64,000 bases of DNA from Meinhardsimonia xiamenensis (GCF_900102905.1 NZ_FNFV01000003.1:62001-126000), one strand, 5' to 3'; numbered from the stretch's first letter, positions 16,705 to 26,282 are shown. Notes: generated by a model not told the origin, from the sequence alone. Numbers and translations are program-made.

Positions 16705-18555
16705 TCAGAGACGGAGGCGAAAGCGCATGAAACCGCCCGGCGCCGGACCCTCGGGGGTGATGTCGAACCCCTCGAGTGCCTCGAGATGATCGGCAGCGCC
16801 CGGCGCGGTGTCGAAGAAAACCTCCGCTCCGCCGAGCGGGCGGAAACGCCACACCGGGAAGCTGGCGGGCACTATGGTGCCATGCGCCTCGACGAAGCGG
16901 GTGAGAATCTCGAGGCTCGTATCTTCGCTCTCCAGGATCGCCTCGCCGCCAGTGCCCGGGAAACGCCCGCCGCCGGCGGCGCGGTAGCTGTTCGTGACCA
17001 TGAGAAACGCCGCATCATCGCGCACCGGTTGACCATGCCGGCGCAGGTTGACGACCCGGCCTTCACTTTCGGGCCGGGAGAGATCGATCTCGTAGCTGAT
17101 GCCGTCAATGATGTCGAAGTCATAGGGCGGAGCTCCGTCCTTGACGAGCGCCTGTCCTGTCTGCCCCGGCGTCACCTGGCAGAACAGGCTGGCGGCGCGC
17201 TCCAGCCAGCCGCGCAGGTCGGCGCCGGTGATCCGCAGCACCGCGAGCGTGTTGGGGAACGGGCAGATTTCGGCCAGATGTCGCAGGCTGATCTCGCCGG
17301 GAGGAATGTTGGTGTAATGTTGCGGCCCCGCGCGCCCGCCCGCCCGCGCGGACGCCGCCGCCGACAGGAGAGGCAGGCCGTCGAGGCCCGCGGCGGCGAG
17401 CCGCGGACGCATATGCCAGCGCTGGGCCGCGTTCAGAAGCCGCACGGTCGGCGCGTGGCCGAGAAGCGCGAAGTGAGTGGTCAGCGCGGCCGCGCTCCGC
17501 CCCGCCGGCCGATGGATGTGCGCCAGAGTCGCCCGGTGGGCCGCCTCGGTTGCGGCGATGACCTCGCTTGCCGCCGCGCCTGCCGCAAGCGGGGCCACGG
17601 GAAGGGCGCGGCTCTGATGTCCTGCAATGCGCCAGGCGCGACCATGCCGTTCCATTATCAGGTCGATGAGCCCCAGATGCGTTCCCTGCGCACCCGCCAT
17701 CACCGCCGGTTTGCCGTGCAGCGTGCCCGCCTCTCCGTCAACTGCCGGTGTGCCTTCGGTCGGGCTTCGGGGAAAAAGATCATGTTGATGGCCGGCGACG
17801 ACGACATCGACCCCCTCCACCGCCGCGAGCGGCACGGCCGCGTTCTCCATGCCGCAAACATGCGCACTCTCGCCGATCCCGGAGTGGCTCAGGGCAACCA
17901 CCAGCTCAGCTCCGGCCTCGCGCATCCGCGGCACCCACGCCCGCGCCGCCTCGACGATGTCCCGGGTGTGGAGTCTGCCGCCAAGCCGCCTTCGGTTCCA
18001 GGCCGCCAGCTGCGGCGGCGCGAAGCCGATCACGCCCACGCAGAGCTCATGGTGCCGGCCCGCGTCATCGGTGACGTCCCGGCGAAGGAGAACGTAGGGC
18101 GGAAACAGCGTCTCGTCGCATTCAGGGCGCGGCCCGAGGCGGGTGGCGACATTGGCCAGCACCATCGGGTGGCGGGCCGCGCGCGTTGCCCTGAGCAGGA
18201 AGCCCAGTCCATAGTCAAAGTCGTGGTTGCCCAGTGTGGCGGCGTCGTACCGGGCGGCATTCATTGCCGCGATCATCGGATGTGCGCCGCTCTGCCATCC
18301 GCCCCAATGGGCCAGAAAATCTGCCATCGGGGTGCCCTGAAGGAAATCGCCACAGTCGAAGAACAGCGTATTCGGAGCTTCACGCCGCAATCTCTGGGCA
18401 AGTGCTGCGGCGGCCGCGAGGCCGGTGTTCGGCCGGCGTGCCCCGGTGAAGTAGTCATAGGCGCAGAGCTGAAGGTGGAGATCGGTGGTTGCCAATATCC
18501 GCAGCCGTAGCCGGGTTCGTGCCGTCGCGCCGGTGGGTTGGACGGATTCGAACAT
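16705..18555 (-). CDS. cpdB: 2',3'-cyclic-nucleotide 2'-phosphodiesterase/3'-nucleotidase-like metallophosphoesterase without signal peptide
   Basis: This 616-residue protein belongs to the 5'-nucleotidase/CpdB superfamily. The metallophosphoesterase domain (about residues 18-290) shows TTDLHLQL (D25, H27), DCGDFLQG (D67 or D70), LGNHDFDYG (N110, H111) and VAGHQHDLFP. The 5_nucleotid_C domain (about 340-560) contains NIPPGEISLRHLAEICPFPN and PYDFDIIDGISYEIDLSRP, which favour CpdB over UshA-like enzymes. Family members usually act in the periplasm, but here the N-terminus (MFESVQPTGATARTRLRLRI) has no signal peptide, and no better upstream start is apparent. It is divergent from nudC and has GGGGAG ahead of its ATG. 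Confidence 0.9.
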   Translation of the reverse strand: MFESVQPTGATARTRLRLRILATTDLHLQLCAYDYFTGARRPNTGLAAAAALAQRLRREAPNTLFFDCGDFLQGTPMADFLAHWGGWQSGAHPMIAAMNAARYDAATLGNHDFDYGLGFLLRATRAARHPMVLANVATRLGPRPECDETLFPPYVLLRRDVTDDAGRHHELCVGVIGFAPPQLAAWNRRRLGGRLHTRDIVEAARAWVPRMREAGAELVVALSHSGIGESAHVCGMENAAVPLAAVEGVDVVVAGHQHDLFPRSPTEGTPAVDGEAGTLHGKPAVMAGAQGTHLGLIDLIMERHGRAWRIAGHQSRALPVAPLAAGAAASEVIAATEAAHRATLAHIHRPAGRSAAALTTHFALLGHAPTVRLLNAAQRWHMRPRLAAAGLDGLPLLSAAASARAGGRAGPQHYTNIPPGEISLRHLAEICPFPNTLAVLRITGADLRGWLERAASLFCQVTPGQTGQALVKDGAPPYDFDIIDGISYEIDLSRPESEGRVVNLRRHGQPVRDDAAFLMVTNSYRAAGGGRFPGTGGEAILESEDTSLEILTRFVEAHGTIVPASFPVWRFRPLGGAEVFFDTAPGAADHLEALEGFDITPEGPAPGGFMRFRLRL

Positions 18556-18791
18556 GGTCTTCCACTCCCCCCGGCCTCAAGCGCGGCGAAGCGCATGCCG
18601 GCAACACAATGTCCACTGACGCGCATGCAGGCGCGGCATGCCGCGTCGGCGAAACCACCAGCGGCAGACGCACGCTAGAGTTGTATTCTCGTTGCGTCAA
18701 TGGCCGAGCAGGGGACGGAATGCCCAAGCTGATCTTGCCCTCGAGCGGATTCCGTCGCAACAGCCGTCAACGACTGGCGGGGAGGAGGGGC

Positions 18792-19757
18792 ATGCGGATT
18801 GGCGAGAGCGTTACCTTTGGTGGCTCCGGGCTCGAGCGCGCGGCGCATCTGCGCGGCGACGCTCAGGCGCAGGCACGCCTTCTGGCCGATCGCCAGGCGG
18901 GCGTTCTGGCGCTCTGGCGCGGCAAGCCGGCGGTGGAAAGAGGCGACACGGCCCGGCTGTGCTGGCTCGCGCCGGGCCATCCGGTTCTGGCCGAGGCGCA
19001 AGAGGCGCCGATCTTTCTGGGCCTCGACGCGGGCGCACCACGTTTCGCGGTCGATGTCTCGGCATGGCAGCCCGAGGAGATGCCCGACACGCTCGGCGCC
19101 TTCTTCGATCCATCCGAGCAGCGCCATCCGCAGATGCCGGAGGGTGCGGCGTTCGTCGAGCTGCGGGGCGTCATGGCGCTGCTGTCCGCGCGGGATGCGG
19201 AGCTTGCCGCGATGGCGCGCGCTCTGACCGGGTGGCACGCCGCGCACCGCTTCTGCGCGCGTTGCGGCGGGGCGAGCGTTCCGGCGCAGGCGGGATGGCA
19301 GCGGGACTGCCCCCGGTGCGGGGCGCGTCACTTCCCGCGTACCGATCCGGTGGTGATCATGCTGGTCACCCGCGGCAACCGGGTGCTCCTTGGCCGGTCT
19401 CATGGCTGGCCGGAGGGCATGCATTCCCTGCTGGCCGGTTTTGTGGAGCCCGGCGAGCCGATCGAGGGGGCGGTGCGCCGGGAGGTGGCCGAGGAGACAG
19501 GCGTGCGCGTCGGCCGTGTCACGTATCTTGCGAGCCAGCCCTGGCCGTTTCCCTCATCGCTGATGATCGGGTGCCGGGGCGAGGCCGTGAGTGACGCGAT
19601 CAGGATCGATCGGGCCGAGCTTGAGGGGGCGGTGTGGGTCGGGCGCGAGGCGCTGGCAGCGGCCTTTCGCGGCGAATGCAGCGCGATCCGGCCCGCCCGG
19701 CGCGGCTCGATCGCCAACTTCCTGCTCTGGAACTGGCTTGCGGACCGGCTGGATTGA
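18792..19757 (+). CDS. nudC: NAD(+) diphosphatase NudC
   Basis: NudC hydrolyses NADH and NAD to NMN(H) and AMP, and can remove NAD caps from RNA. The 321-residue protein has a poorly conserved N-terminal domain, a four-cysteine zinc ribbon (FCARCGG and DCPRCGAR), and a Nudix box GFVEPGEPIEGAVRREVAEE-TG at about residues 216-238. The diagnostic SQPWPFPSSLM motif follows the Nudix box. I chose ATG 18792 because GGAGGAGGGG lies directly upstream and the longer in-frame reading adds about 100 residues of non-conserved sequence. It is divergent from the cpdB-like gene. Confidence 0.96.
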   Translation: MRIGESVTFGGSGLERAAHLRGDAQAQARLLADRQAGVLALWRGKPAVERGDTARLCWLAPGHPVLAEAQEAPIFLGLDAGAPRFAVDVSAWQPEEMPDTLGAFFDPSEQRHPQMPEGAAFVELRGVMALLSARDAELAAMARALTGWHAAHRFCARCGGASVPAQAGWQRDCPRCGARHFPRTDPVVIMLVTRGNRVLLGRSHGWPEGMHSLLAGFVEPGEPIEGAVRREVAEETGVRVGRVTYLASQPWPFPSSLMIGCRGEAVSDAIRIDRAELEGAVWVGREALAAAFRGECSAIRPARRGSIANFLLWNWLADRLD

Positions 19758-19827
19758 CGGCAAGACGGATCGGCCAGAAAAGGCCGGCGAGCCGCGACAT
19801 GCGGGACGTTGAGGAGGCGGGCAGGGC

Positions 19828-20295
19828 ATGAAGATTTCCACACGCCGCGACATCGAGGCCCCGATCGAGGTGGTCTTTGCCGCGGTGACCGATTTCGAAG
19901 GATTCGAGCGGCAGGCACTGCGGCGCGGTGCCGAGGTGCGGCGCGAGGATCCGGATGGTTCGCCGGGGCTCGGCAGCCGCTGGACCATCCGCGGCCGGTT
20001 CCGAGGCCGGCCGCGCGAGCTGGAGGCTACCCTGTCGCGCTACGAACCGCCCGAAGCGATGGCCTTCGATATCCGCGCGGCCGGCATCGAGGGACGGCTG
20101 GAGATCGAGCTGGTTGCTCTCTCCGCGCGCCGCACGAGACTGCGCCTCGCGCTTGAGCTGCGGCCCAATACCTTCAAGGGGCGGTTGCTGTTGCATTCGC
20201 TGAAACTGGCGAAAGGCGCTGCGAAGTCGCGCATTGACGGGCGACTTGAGCAGTTCGCCCGCCGTCTGGAGGAAACCGGGACCCCGCTGAGCTGA
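19828..20295 (+). CDS. SRPBCC (START/Bet v1-like) family protein
   Basis: This 155-residue soluble protein matches the SRPBCC fold: an opening strand and helix (TRRDIEAPIEVVFAAVTDFEGFER), central beta strands, and a long C-terminal amphipathic helix (SLKLAKGAAKSRIDGRLEQFARRLEE). Such proteins bind hydrophobic ligands, but nothing in the sequence or the neighbourhood (nudC upstream, pheA convergent) shows the ligand. The ATG at 19828 is preceded by GGAGGCGGGCAGGG. Its stop codon forms part of an inverted repeat shared with the end of pheA. Confidence 0.87.
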   Translation: MKISTRRDIEAPIEVVFAAVTDFEGFERQALRRGAEVRREDPDGSPGLGSRWTIRGRFRGRPRELEATLSRYEPPEAMAFDIRAAGIEGRLEIELVALSARRTRLRLALELRPNTFKGRLLLHSLKLAKGAAKSRIDGRLEQFARRLEETGTPLS

Positions 20296-20335
20296 ACGGC
20301 CCTGCCCTCGCGGCACGGGGGCCGGGCGCCGTTCA
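20293..20335. terminator. Inverted repeat between convergent genes, possible bidirectional terminator
   Basis: TGAACGGC at 20293-20300 and GCCGTTCA at 20328-20335 form a perfect 8-bp stem. The loop contains further G/C runs that can extend the pairing (CCTGCC with GGCACGGGGG). The left arm includes the TGA of the SRPBCC gene and the right arm the stop codon of pheA. There is no clear T-tract, so termination is an inference from structure and position. Confidence 0.45.
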
Positions 20336-21169
20336 CAGGACCGGGCGTCCGCGACCGGCGGGATAGACGCCCAGAACGTTCACATGCGAGGAGAAATAGG
20401 CCAGCTCCTCCAGCGCGAGGCGCACGTTGCGATCCTCGGGATGTCCCTCGATGTCGGCATAGAACTGGGTGGCGGTGAAGGTGCCGTCGAGCATGTAGCT
20501 TTCGAGCTTCGTCATGTTCACGCCGTTGGTGGCAAAGCCTCCCAGCGCCTTGTAGAGCGCGGCGGGAATGTTGCGCACCTGAAAGACGAAGGTGGTCATC
20601 ATCCGCTCCGCCCGCCTGCTCAGATCGGGCTCGCGGGCCATGACCAGAAAGCGCGTGGTGTTGTGGCCGTGATCCTCGATGTGGCGGGCCAGCACTTCGA
20701 GCCCGTAGATCTCGGCAGCCAGCTCGGAGGCCAGCGCGCCGAGCGACGGATCGCCCGCCTCGGCCACATGGCGCGCCGAACCGGCGGTATCGGCGCCGGT
20801 GACACGCTCGATGCCGTGACGGTTCAGGAAATCGCGGCACTGGCCGAGCAGCACCGTGTGGCTCATCGCCCGCTTGACCTGCTCGAGCCTGGTTCCGGGC
20901 AGCGCAAGGAGGTTGATGTGCACGCGCACGAAGGCTTCCTCGACGATGTGCAGCCCGGACTCCGGCAGAAGGTGATGAATGTCCGCCACGCGCCCGTAGG
21001 TGGAGTTTTCCACCGGCAGCATCGCCAGATCAGCGTCGCCGTTGCGCACGGCCTCGATCACGTCCTCGAAGGTGCCGCAGGGAACGGCTTCCATCTCGGG
21101 GTGGGTTTCCCGGCATGCCTGGTGCGAGTAGGCACCGGGCTCTCCCTGAAAGGCGATACGTCTGGTCAT
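20333..21169 (-). CDS. pheA: Prephenate dehydratase
   Basis: This monofunctional prephenate dehydratase makes phenylpyruvate for phenylalanine synthesis. The 278-residue protein begins with FQGEPGAYSHQAC, has the catalytic region LPVENSTYGRVADIHHLLPE, the HNTTRFLVMA segment carrying the Thr-Arg-Phe motif, and a C-terminal ACT domain (FQVRNIPAALYKALGGFA, then TKLESYML) through which phenylalanine feedback normally acts. No chorismate mutase domain is fused. I begin at ATG 21169 (MTRRIAFQG) because the upstream extension is not conserved. It is divergent from the cytochrome c gene, with 112 bases between the two starts. Confidence 0.96.
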   Translation of the reverse strand: MTRRIAFQGEPGAYSHQACRETHPEMEAVPCGTFEDVIEAVRNGDADLAMLPVENSTYGRVADIHHLLPESGLHIVEEAFVRVHINLLALPGTRLEQVKRAMSHTVLLGQCRDFLNRHGIERVTGADTAGSARHVAEAGDPSLGALASELAAEIYGLEVLARHIEDHGHNTTRFLVMAREPDLSRRAERMMTTFVFQVRNIPAALYKALGGFATNGVNMTKLESYMLDGTFTATQFYADIEGHPEDRNVRLALEELAYFSSHVNVLGVYPAGRGRPVL

Positions 21170-21281
21170 GGACTTCGGGCGCGGGTTGCTGCGGTCAATT
21201 GCCTCCCGGCGGCTCATATACCTTGCGCTTTGCTCTTGGAAGCGGATACATGCGGCAAAACTTCACGGGACGGATGGCGTC

Positions 21282-21818
21282 ATGATCGACACGATGACCG
21301 GAACCAAGATCGTGGGCGGCTTCTGCGGCTCGCTCCTGGTGTTTCTGCTGATCAACTGGGCCAGCGAAGGGCTGTACCATCGCGGCAGCGGGCACGGCTA
21401 CGAGGAGGGCCATGCCGTGCAGGGCTACGTGATCGATACCGGAGAGGAAGAAGGAGGCAAGACTGAAGTCGCGGAGGAGGCCGGCCCCGACTTCGCCGAG
21501 GTCTATGCCAGTGCCGATCCGGCGAAGGGCGAAGCAGTGTTCCGCGCCTGCAAGGCGTGCCACAAGCTTGAGCCCGGCGCGAACGCGACGGGCCCCACGC
21601 TTTACGGTGTGGTTGGCCGGGCGGTCGATTCGGTAGAGGGCTATGCCTATTCGGGTGCGCTTCGAAAGGTCGCCGATGTCTGGACGCCGGAGAACCTCGA
21701 CAAGTTCCTTGCCGATCCGAAGGGCTTCGCGCCCGGTACGAAGATGAACTTCAAGGGCATCAAGAAGATCGAGGACCGCGCCAACCTCATCGCCTACCTC
21801 GCCCAGCACGGCGGTTGA
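21282..21818 (+). CDS. cycM: Membrane-anchored cytochrome c, CycM/c552 type
   Basis: This 178-residue monohaem cytochrome has an uncleaved N-terminal membrane anchor (KIVGGFCGSLLVFLLINWASEGLY), an acidic linker of about 45 residues, and a class I cytochrome c domain. The haem motif CKACH has C90, C93 and H94, and the probable axial Met155 lies in PGTKMNF. In Paracoccus the equivalent protein, c552, carries electrons from the bc1 complex to the aa3 oxidase, so a respiratory role is likely. The ATG at 21282 puts the anchor at the very N-terminus. The gene stands alone and ends in a convincing terminator. Confidence 0.93.
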   Translation: MIDTMTGTKIVGGFCGSLLVFLLINWASEGLYHRGSGHGYEEGHAVQGYVIDTGEEEGGKTEVAEEAGPDFAEVYASADPAKGEAVFRACKACHKLEPGANATGPTLYGVVGRAVDSVEGYAYSGALRKVADVWTPENLDKFLADPKGFAPGTKMNFKGIKKIEDRANLIAYLAQHGG

Positions 21819-21863
21819 ACCGAGAGCGGGCGTGAAGCCCGCAGCGACATCGGCGCTGCATTC

Positions 21864-21900
21864 GGGGCCGTTCCGCATTGCGGAGCGGCCCTCTTCTATT
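21864..21900 (+). terminator. Rho-independent terminator after the cytochrome c gene
   Basis: GGGCCGTTCCGCA (from 21865) pairs with TGCGGAGCGGCCC (to 21891), a 13-bp stem with one T-G wobble and a very short loop, followed by a T-rich TCTTCTATT. This is the cleanest intrinsic terminator in the window. Confidence 0.8.
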
Positions 21901-22051
21901 GATTGCCGATATGTGAAGGCGGCGCGCGCCCTGCTCACCACGCCTCACGATTTTCTGATCCTTCCTCTCTGATAATCTGTGAAAATCCTGCAGCTTGCCC
22001 TAGACTCTCGCGCAAGCCGCCACGGGCAAGGTTCATACAGGGGAGGCATCG

Positions 22052-23956
22052 ATGCAGAGGACCGCCGCGGGGATCACCTACGAACGCCAAATCGCAAGCC
22101 ATGTCGCCGCTGTCGCCGTGATGCTCGCCGTCATGGCGCTGCTGGCGCTCTCGAGCGGGGCGGCGCGCGCGCAGGAGATCATCAAGGCGCATGGCATCTC
22201 CACCTTCGGCACGCTGAAATATCCCGCCGACTTCGAGCACCTCGACTACGTCAACCCCGAGGCGCCAAAGGGCGGCGAGATGTCGATCTGGGCCTTCGGC
22301 GGCTTCGACTCGATGCATCCCTACACCACCAAGGGCCGGGCCGGGGCGCTCTCGACCATCTTCTTCGAGTCGCTGCTGGAAGGCACCGCCGACGAGATCG
22401 GCGCCTCCTACGGACTTCTCGCCGAAAGCCTGGAATACCCCGAGGACCGCTCGTGGGTGATCTTCAACATCCGCCCCGAGGCGCGCTTCTCCGACGGCAC
22501 GCCGCTGACGGCCGAGGATGTGGTGTTTTCCTACGAGCTCTTTCGCGACAAGGGGCTGCCGAGCTTCCGCGCGGTGCTCAGAACGCAGGTCGAGAGCGCC
22601 GAGGTGCTCGGCCCGCACCGGGTGAAGTTCACCTTCACGCCCGGCATCCCGACGCGCGATCTGCCCGAGACGGTGGGCGGGCTGCCCATCTTCTCCAAGG
22701 CGCACTACCTCGCCAACAACCGTGATTTCGAGGAAAGCTCGCTCGAGCCGCTCCTGGGCTCGGGGCCCTATGTGCTCGACCGCATGGAGGTGGGCCAGAC
22801 CATCGTCTATCGCAAGGATCCCGACTGGTGGGGCGCGGATCTGCCGATTAACCGGGGGCGCTACAATTTCGAGACGATCCGCATCGAATATTACGCCGAC
22901 TACAACGCCGCCTTCGAGGGCTTCAAGGGCGGCAGCTACACCTTCCGCAACGAGGCGTCCTCCAAGATCTGGGCCACCGGCTATGACTTTCCGGCGGTGC
23001 AGAAGGGCTGGGTGGTCAAGCGCGAGCTGCCCGATGGAACCATCGCGCCGGGGCAGGCCTGGGCGATCAACATGCGCCGGCCGCATCTGCAGGATGTGCG
23101 GGTGCGCGAGGCGCTTGGGCTGATGTTCAACTTCGAGTGGTCCAACGAGAAGCTCTTCTACGGGCTCTACGAGCGCATCCATTCCTTCTGGGAGAACACC
23201 GAGCTTGCCGCCTCCGGCGTGCCCGCCCCGGAGGAGGTGGCGATCCTGAAGCCGCTGGTTGACGAAGGGCTGCTGCCGCCCTCGATCCTGACCGAGGAGG
23301 CGGTGATGGCGCCGGTTTCATCGGCGAGTCGTCAGCTTGACCGGGGCAATCTTCGCAAGGCCTCGGCGCTTCTCGATGAAGCAGGTTGGACCGTCGGCTC
23401 CGACGGCATGCGTCGCAACGCGGCGGGCGAGCTTCTGACCGTGGAATTCCTCAACGACAGCCAGACCTTCGACCGCGTCATCAACCCCTATGTGGAGAAC
23501 TTGCGCCGGCTCGGGGTGAATGCCGTTCACCAGCGGGTGGACAATGCCGAGGCGACGAACCGCGAGCGCAACTACGACTTCGATCTGGTCACCACCCAGT
23601 TCCGCATGAGCTACATCCCCGGCGCCGGGCTGAAACAGTATTTCGGCTCGGAGACAGCTGACAGCTCGGTGTTCAACCTGATGGGGCTGAAGGATCCGGC
23701 GGTGGACCGGCTGATTGACCTCGTGATCGCCGCCGAAACGCAGGAAGAGCTTCTGCATCGCGTGCACGCGCTCGACCGCGTGCTGCGCTCGATCCGCTTC
23801 TGGGTGCCGCAGTGGTTCAAGGATGTGCACACGGTTGCCTATTACGACATGTATGAGCATCCCGACCCGCTGCCGCCCTATGCGCTGGGGAACCTCGACT
23901 TCTGGTGGTACAACGCCGAAAAGGCCGAGAAGCTGAAGGCCGCGGGTGCCTTCTGA
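22052..23956 (+). CDS. yejA: Peptide ABC transporter substrate-binding protein, YejA-like
   Basis: This 634-residue periplasmic binding protein of the SBP_bac_5 family opens an ABC transporter operon. It has a signal sequence (hydrophobic run near residues 18-38, likely cleavage at ARAQ), then the YejA-type start KYPADFEHLDYVNPEAPKGG and the family region ARFSDGTPLTAEDVVFSYEL. In E. coli YejABEF takes up peptides, including the peptide-nucleotide antibiotic microcin C. The ATG at 22052 follows GGGGAGG (22040-22046). Its length, about 600 residues, and gene order (binding protein, two permeases, fused double ATPase) fit the Yej group. Confidence 0.93.
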   Translation: MQRTAAGITYERQIASHVAAVAVMLAVMALLALSSGAARAQEIIKAHGISTFGTLKYPADFEHLDYVNPEAPKGGEMSIWAFGGFDSMHPYTTKGRAGALSTIFFESLLEGTADEIGASYGLLAESLEYPEDRSWVIFNIRPEARFSDGTPLTAEDVVFSYELFRDKGLPSFRAVLRTQVESAEVLGPHRVKFTFTPGIPTRDLPETVGGLPIFSKAHYLANNRDFEESSLEPLLGSGPYVLDRMEVGQTIVYRKDPDWWGADLPINRGRYNFETIRIEYYADYNAAFEGFKGGSYTFRNEASSKIWATGYDFPAVQKGWVVKRELPDGTIAPGQAWAINMRRPHLQDVRVREALGLMFNFEWSNEKLFYGLYERIHSFWENTELAASGVPAPEEVAILKPLVDEGLLPPSILTEEAVMAPVSSASRQLDRGNLRKASALLDEAGWTVGSDGMRRNAAGELLTVEFLNDSQTFDRVINPYVENLRRLGVNAVHQRVDNAEATNRERNYDFDLVTTQFRMSYIPGAGLKQYFGSETADSSVFNLMGLKDPAVDRLIDLVIAAETQEELLHRVHALDRVLRSIRFWVPQWFKDVHTVAYYDMYEHPDPLPPYALGNLDFWWYNAEKAEKLKAAGAF

Positions 23957-23992
23957 GGCGGGCAAGAGAGGCAAGCGAGCGGAGGGCTCCTG

Positions 23993-25078
23993 ATGGGCGC
24001 CTACATCCTGCGCCGGCTGCTGCTGGTGATCCCCACCCTGTTCGGGATCATGGTGGTCAACTTCACGCTGACGCAATTCGTCCCCGGCGGGCCGATCGAG
24101 CAGATTCTCGCCAGCCTCGAGGGCGAAGGCGATGTCTTCCAGACCATCGCCGGCGGCTCGGATGCGGGGCTTCAGGAAGCCGGCGGGGGTGACGAGCGCT
24201 ACCTTGGCGCGCGCGGGCTGCCGCCCGAGTTCATCGCCGAGCTCGAGCGCGAATTCGGCTTCGACAAGCCAGCATGGCAGCGCTTCGCGCTGATGATGTG
24301 GGACTACATCCGCTTCGATTTCGGTGAGAGCTACTTCCGCTCGGCAACCGTGATCGACCTTGTCATCGAAAAGATGCCGGTCTCGATCACGCTGGGGCTC
24401 TGGTCAACGCTGATCGCCTACATGGTCTCGATCCCCCTCGGCATCCGCAAGGCGGTGCGCGACGGCACGCCCTTTGACACCTGGACCTCATCGGCAATCA
24501 TCGTGGGCTATGCCATCCCCGGATTTCTCTTCGCCATCCTGCTTCTGGTGCTCTTCGCCGGGGGCAGCTACTGGAAGATATTCCCCCTGCGCGGGCTGAC
24601 GAGCGAGAACTGGGAGGAGCTGAGCCTGATCGGGAAGGTGCTCGACTATCTGTGGCACATCACCCTGCCGGTGATCGCCTCCACGATCTCGAGCTTTGCG
24701 ACGCTCACGCTTCTGACCAAGAACTCCTTTCTCGACGAGATCAAGAAGCAGTATGTGATCACCGCCAAGGCAAAGGGGCTGTCGGAGCGGCAGGTGCTCT
24801 ACGGGCACGTCTTCCGCAACGCCATGCTGATCGTGATCGCGGGCTTTCCGGGCCTCTTCATCTCGGTGTTCTTTGGCTCCTCGATCATCATCGAGACGAT
24901 CTTTTCGCTCGACGGGCTCGGGCGGCTCGGATTCGAGGCGGCGGTGGCGCGGGATTACCCGGTGATCTTCGGCACGCTCTTCGTCTTTGGCCTGATCAGC
25001 CTTGTCGTCGGCATCCTGTCGGACCTGATGTATGTCTTCGTCGATCCGCGGATCGACTTCGAGAGCCGGGAGACCTGA
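23993..25078 (+). CDS. yejB: Peptide ABC transporter permease, YejB-like
   Basis: This 361-residue inner-membrane permease has the first transmembrane segment at residues 8-28 ([21 protein letters not shown]), followed by [11 protein letters not shown], and the characteristic YejB insertion of about 60 residues before the next helix. The remaining helices form the BPD_transp_1 domain, with the EAA-loop region [26 protein letters not shown] that contacts the ATPase. It lies 36 bases after yejA, and its stop is followed by one base before the ATG of yejE. Confidence 0.94.
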   Translation: MGAYILRRLLLVIPTLFGIMVVNFTLTQFVPGGPIEQILASLEGEGDVFQTIAGGSDAGLQEAGGGDERYLGARGLPPEFIAELEREFGFDKPAWQRFALMMWDYIRFDFGESYFRSATVIDLVIEKMPVSITLGLWSTLIAYMVSIPLGIRKAVRDGTPFDTWTSSAIIVGYAIPGFLFAILLLVLFAGGSYWKIFPLRGLTSENWEELSLIGKVLDYLWHITLPVIASTISSFATLTLLTKNSFLDEIKKQYVITAKAKGLSERQVLYGHVFRNAMLIVIAGFPGLFISVFFGSSIIIETIFSLDGLGRLGFEAAVARDYPVIFGTLFVFGLISLVVGILSDLMYVFVDPRIDFESRET

Positions 25079-25079
25079 G

Positions 25080-26282
25080 ATGGCACTGGCCGAGAAGGAA
25101 ATCGCTACACCCGAAGAGGCAGCCACGAAGCCCCGCCTGCCCGTGGAGGCGCCGCCGCGCGGGCTGAGCCGCTTCTTCCGCCTCTCGCCGCTCAACCAGC
25201 GGCGCTGGCGCAACTTTCGCAACAACCGCCGCGCCTACTGGTCGCTCATCATCTTCTCGATCCTCTTCGGCATCTCGCTCTTTGCCGAGTTCCTGGCCAA
25301 TGACCGGCCGATTCTCGTGCAGTATCGCGGCCAGTATTACACCCCGATCTTCAACTTCTATCCCGAGACGGCCTTCGGCGGCGATTTTCAGACCGAGGCG
25401 GTCTATTCCGACATTGAGGTGCAGTGCCTCATCGTCTCGGGCGGGCTCGAGGCGTGTTTCGACGACCCCGAGGGCATCATCGCCGATGCCGAGGACGGCA
25501 TCGTGAACGGCGAGCCGATCGAGAAGGGCTGGATGATCTGGCCGCCCATCCCCTACAGCTACAACACCATCGCCGACATCGACGGCACCGCGCCTTCGCC
25601 GCCCGACAAGGATCACTGGCTCGGCACCGATGACACCGCCCGCGACGTGCTCGCGCGCGTCATCTACGGCTTCAGGCTGTCGATCCTGTTCGCGATCATC
25701 GTTACCACCATCTCCTCGCTGGTGGGCATCGCCGCGGGCGCGGTGCAGGGCTATTTCGGCGGCTGGCTCGATCTCGTCTTCCAGCGGCTGATCGAGATCT
25801 GGGTCTCCACGCCCTCGCTCTATGTCATCATCATCATGTTCGCGATCCTCGGGCGCAGCTTCTGGCTTCTCGTGTTTCTCACCGTGCTCTTCGGCTGGCC
25901 GGCGCTCGTCGGCGTGGTGCGGGCGGAGTTCCTGCGGGCGCGCAACTTCGAATATGTGCGCGCGGCGCGGGCGCTGGGCGTGTCGAACCGGGTGATCATG
26001 TTCCGCCACATGCTGCCCAATGCGATGGTGGCGACGCTGACGCTGATGCCCTTCATCGTCACGGGCACCATCGGCACGCTCGCCTCGCTCGACTTCCTCG
26101 GCTTCGGTCTGCCCTCCTCGGCGCCGTCGCTGGGCGAGCTCACCTTGCAGGCCAAACAGAACCTGCAGGCGCCATGGCTCGGCTTCACCGCCTTCTTCAC
26201 CTTCGCGATCATGCTGTCGCTGCTCGTCTTCATCTTCGAGGGCGTGCGCGACGCCTTCGACCCCAGAAAGACTTTCCAATGA
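25080..26282 (+). CDS. yejE: Peptide ABC transporter permease, YejE-like
   Basis: The second permease is 400 residues long. An N-terminal cytoplasmic segment contains RLSPLNQRRWRNFRNNRRAYWSL, then a first transmembrane helix and a long periplasmic region of about 130 residues that is typical of YejE. The BPD_transp_1 domain has the EAA-loop YVRAARALGVSNRVIMFRHMLPNAM. The ATG at 25080 begins one base after the yejB stop. The stop overlaps yejF by ATGA, so subunit production is probably balanced by translational coupling. Confidence 0.94.
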   Translation: MALAEKEIATPEEAATKPRLPVEAPPRGLSRFFRLSPLNQRRWRNFRNNRRAYWSLIIFSILFGISLFAEFLANDRPILVQYRGQYYTPIFNFYPETAFGGDFQTEAVYSDIEVQCLIVSGGLEACFDDPEGIIADAEDGIVNGEPIEKGWMIWPPIPYSYNTIADIDGTAPSPPDKDHWLGTDDTARDVLARVIYGFRLSILFAIIVTTISSLVGIAAGAVQGYFGGWLDLVFQRLIEIWVSTPSLYVIIIMFAILGRSFWLLVFLTVLFGWPALVGVVRAEFLRARNFEYVRAARALGVSNRVIMFRHMLPNAMVATLTLMPFIVTGTIGTLASLDFLGFGLPSSAPSLGELTLQAKQNLQAPWLGFTAFFTFAIMLSLLVFIFEGVRDAFDPRKTFQ

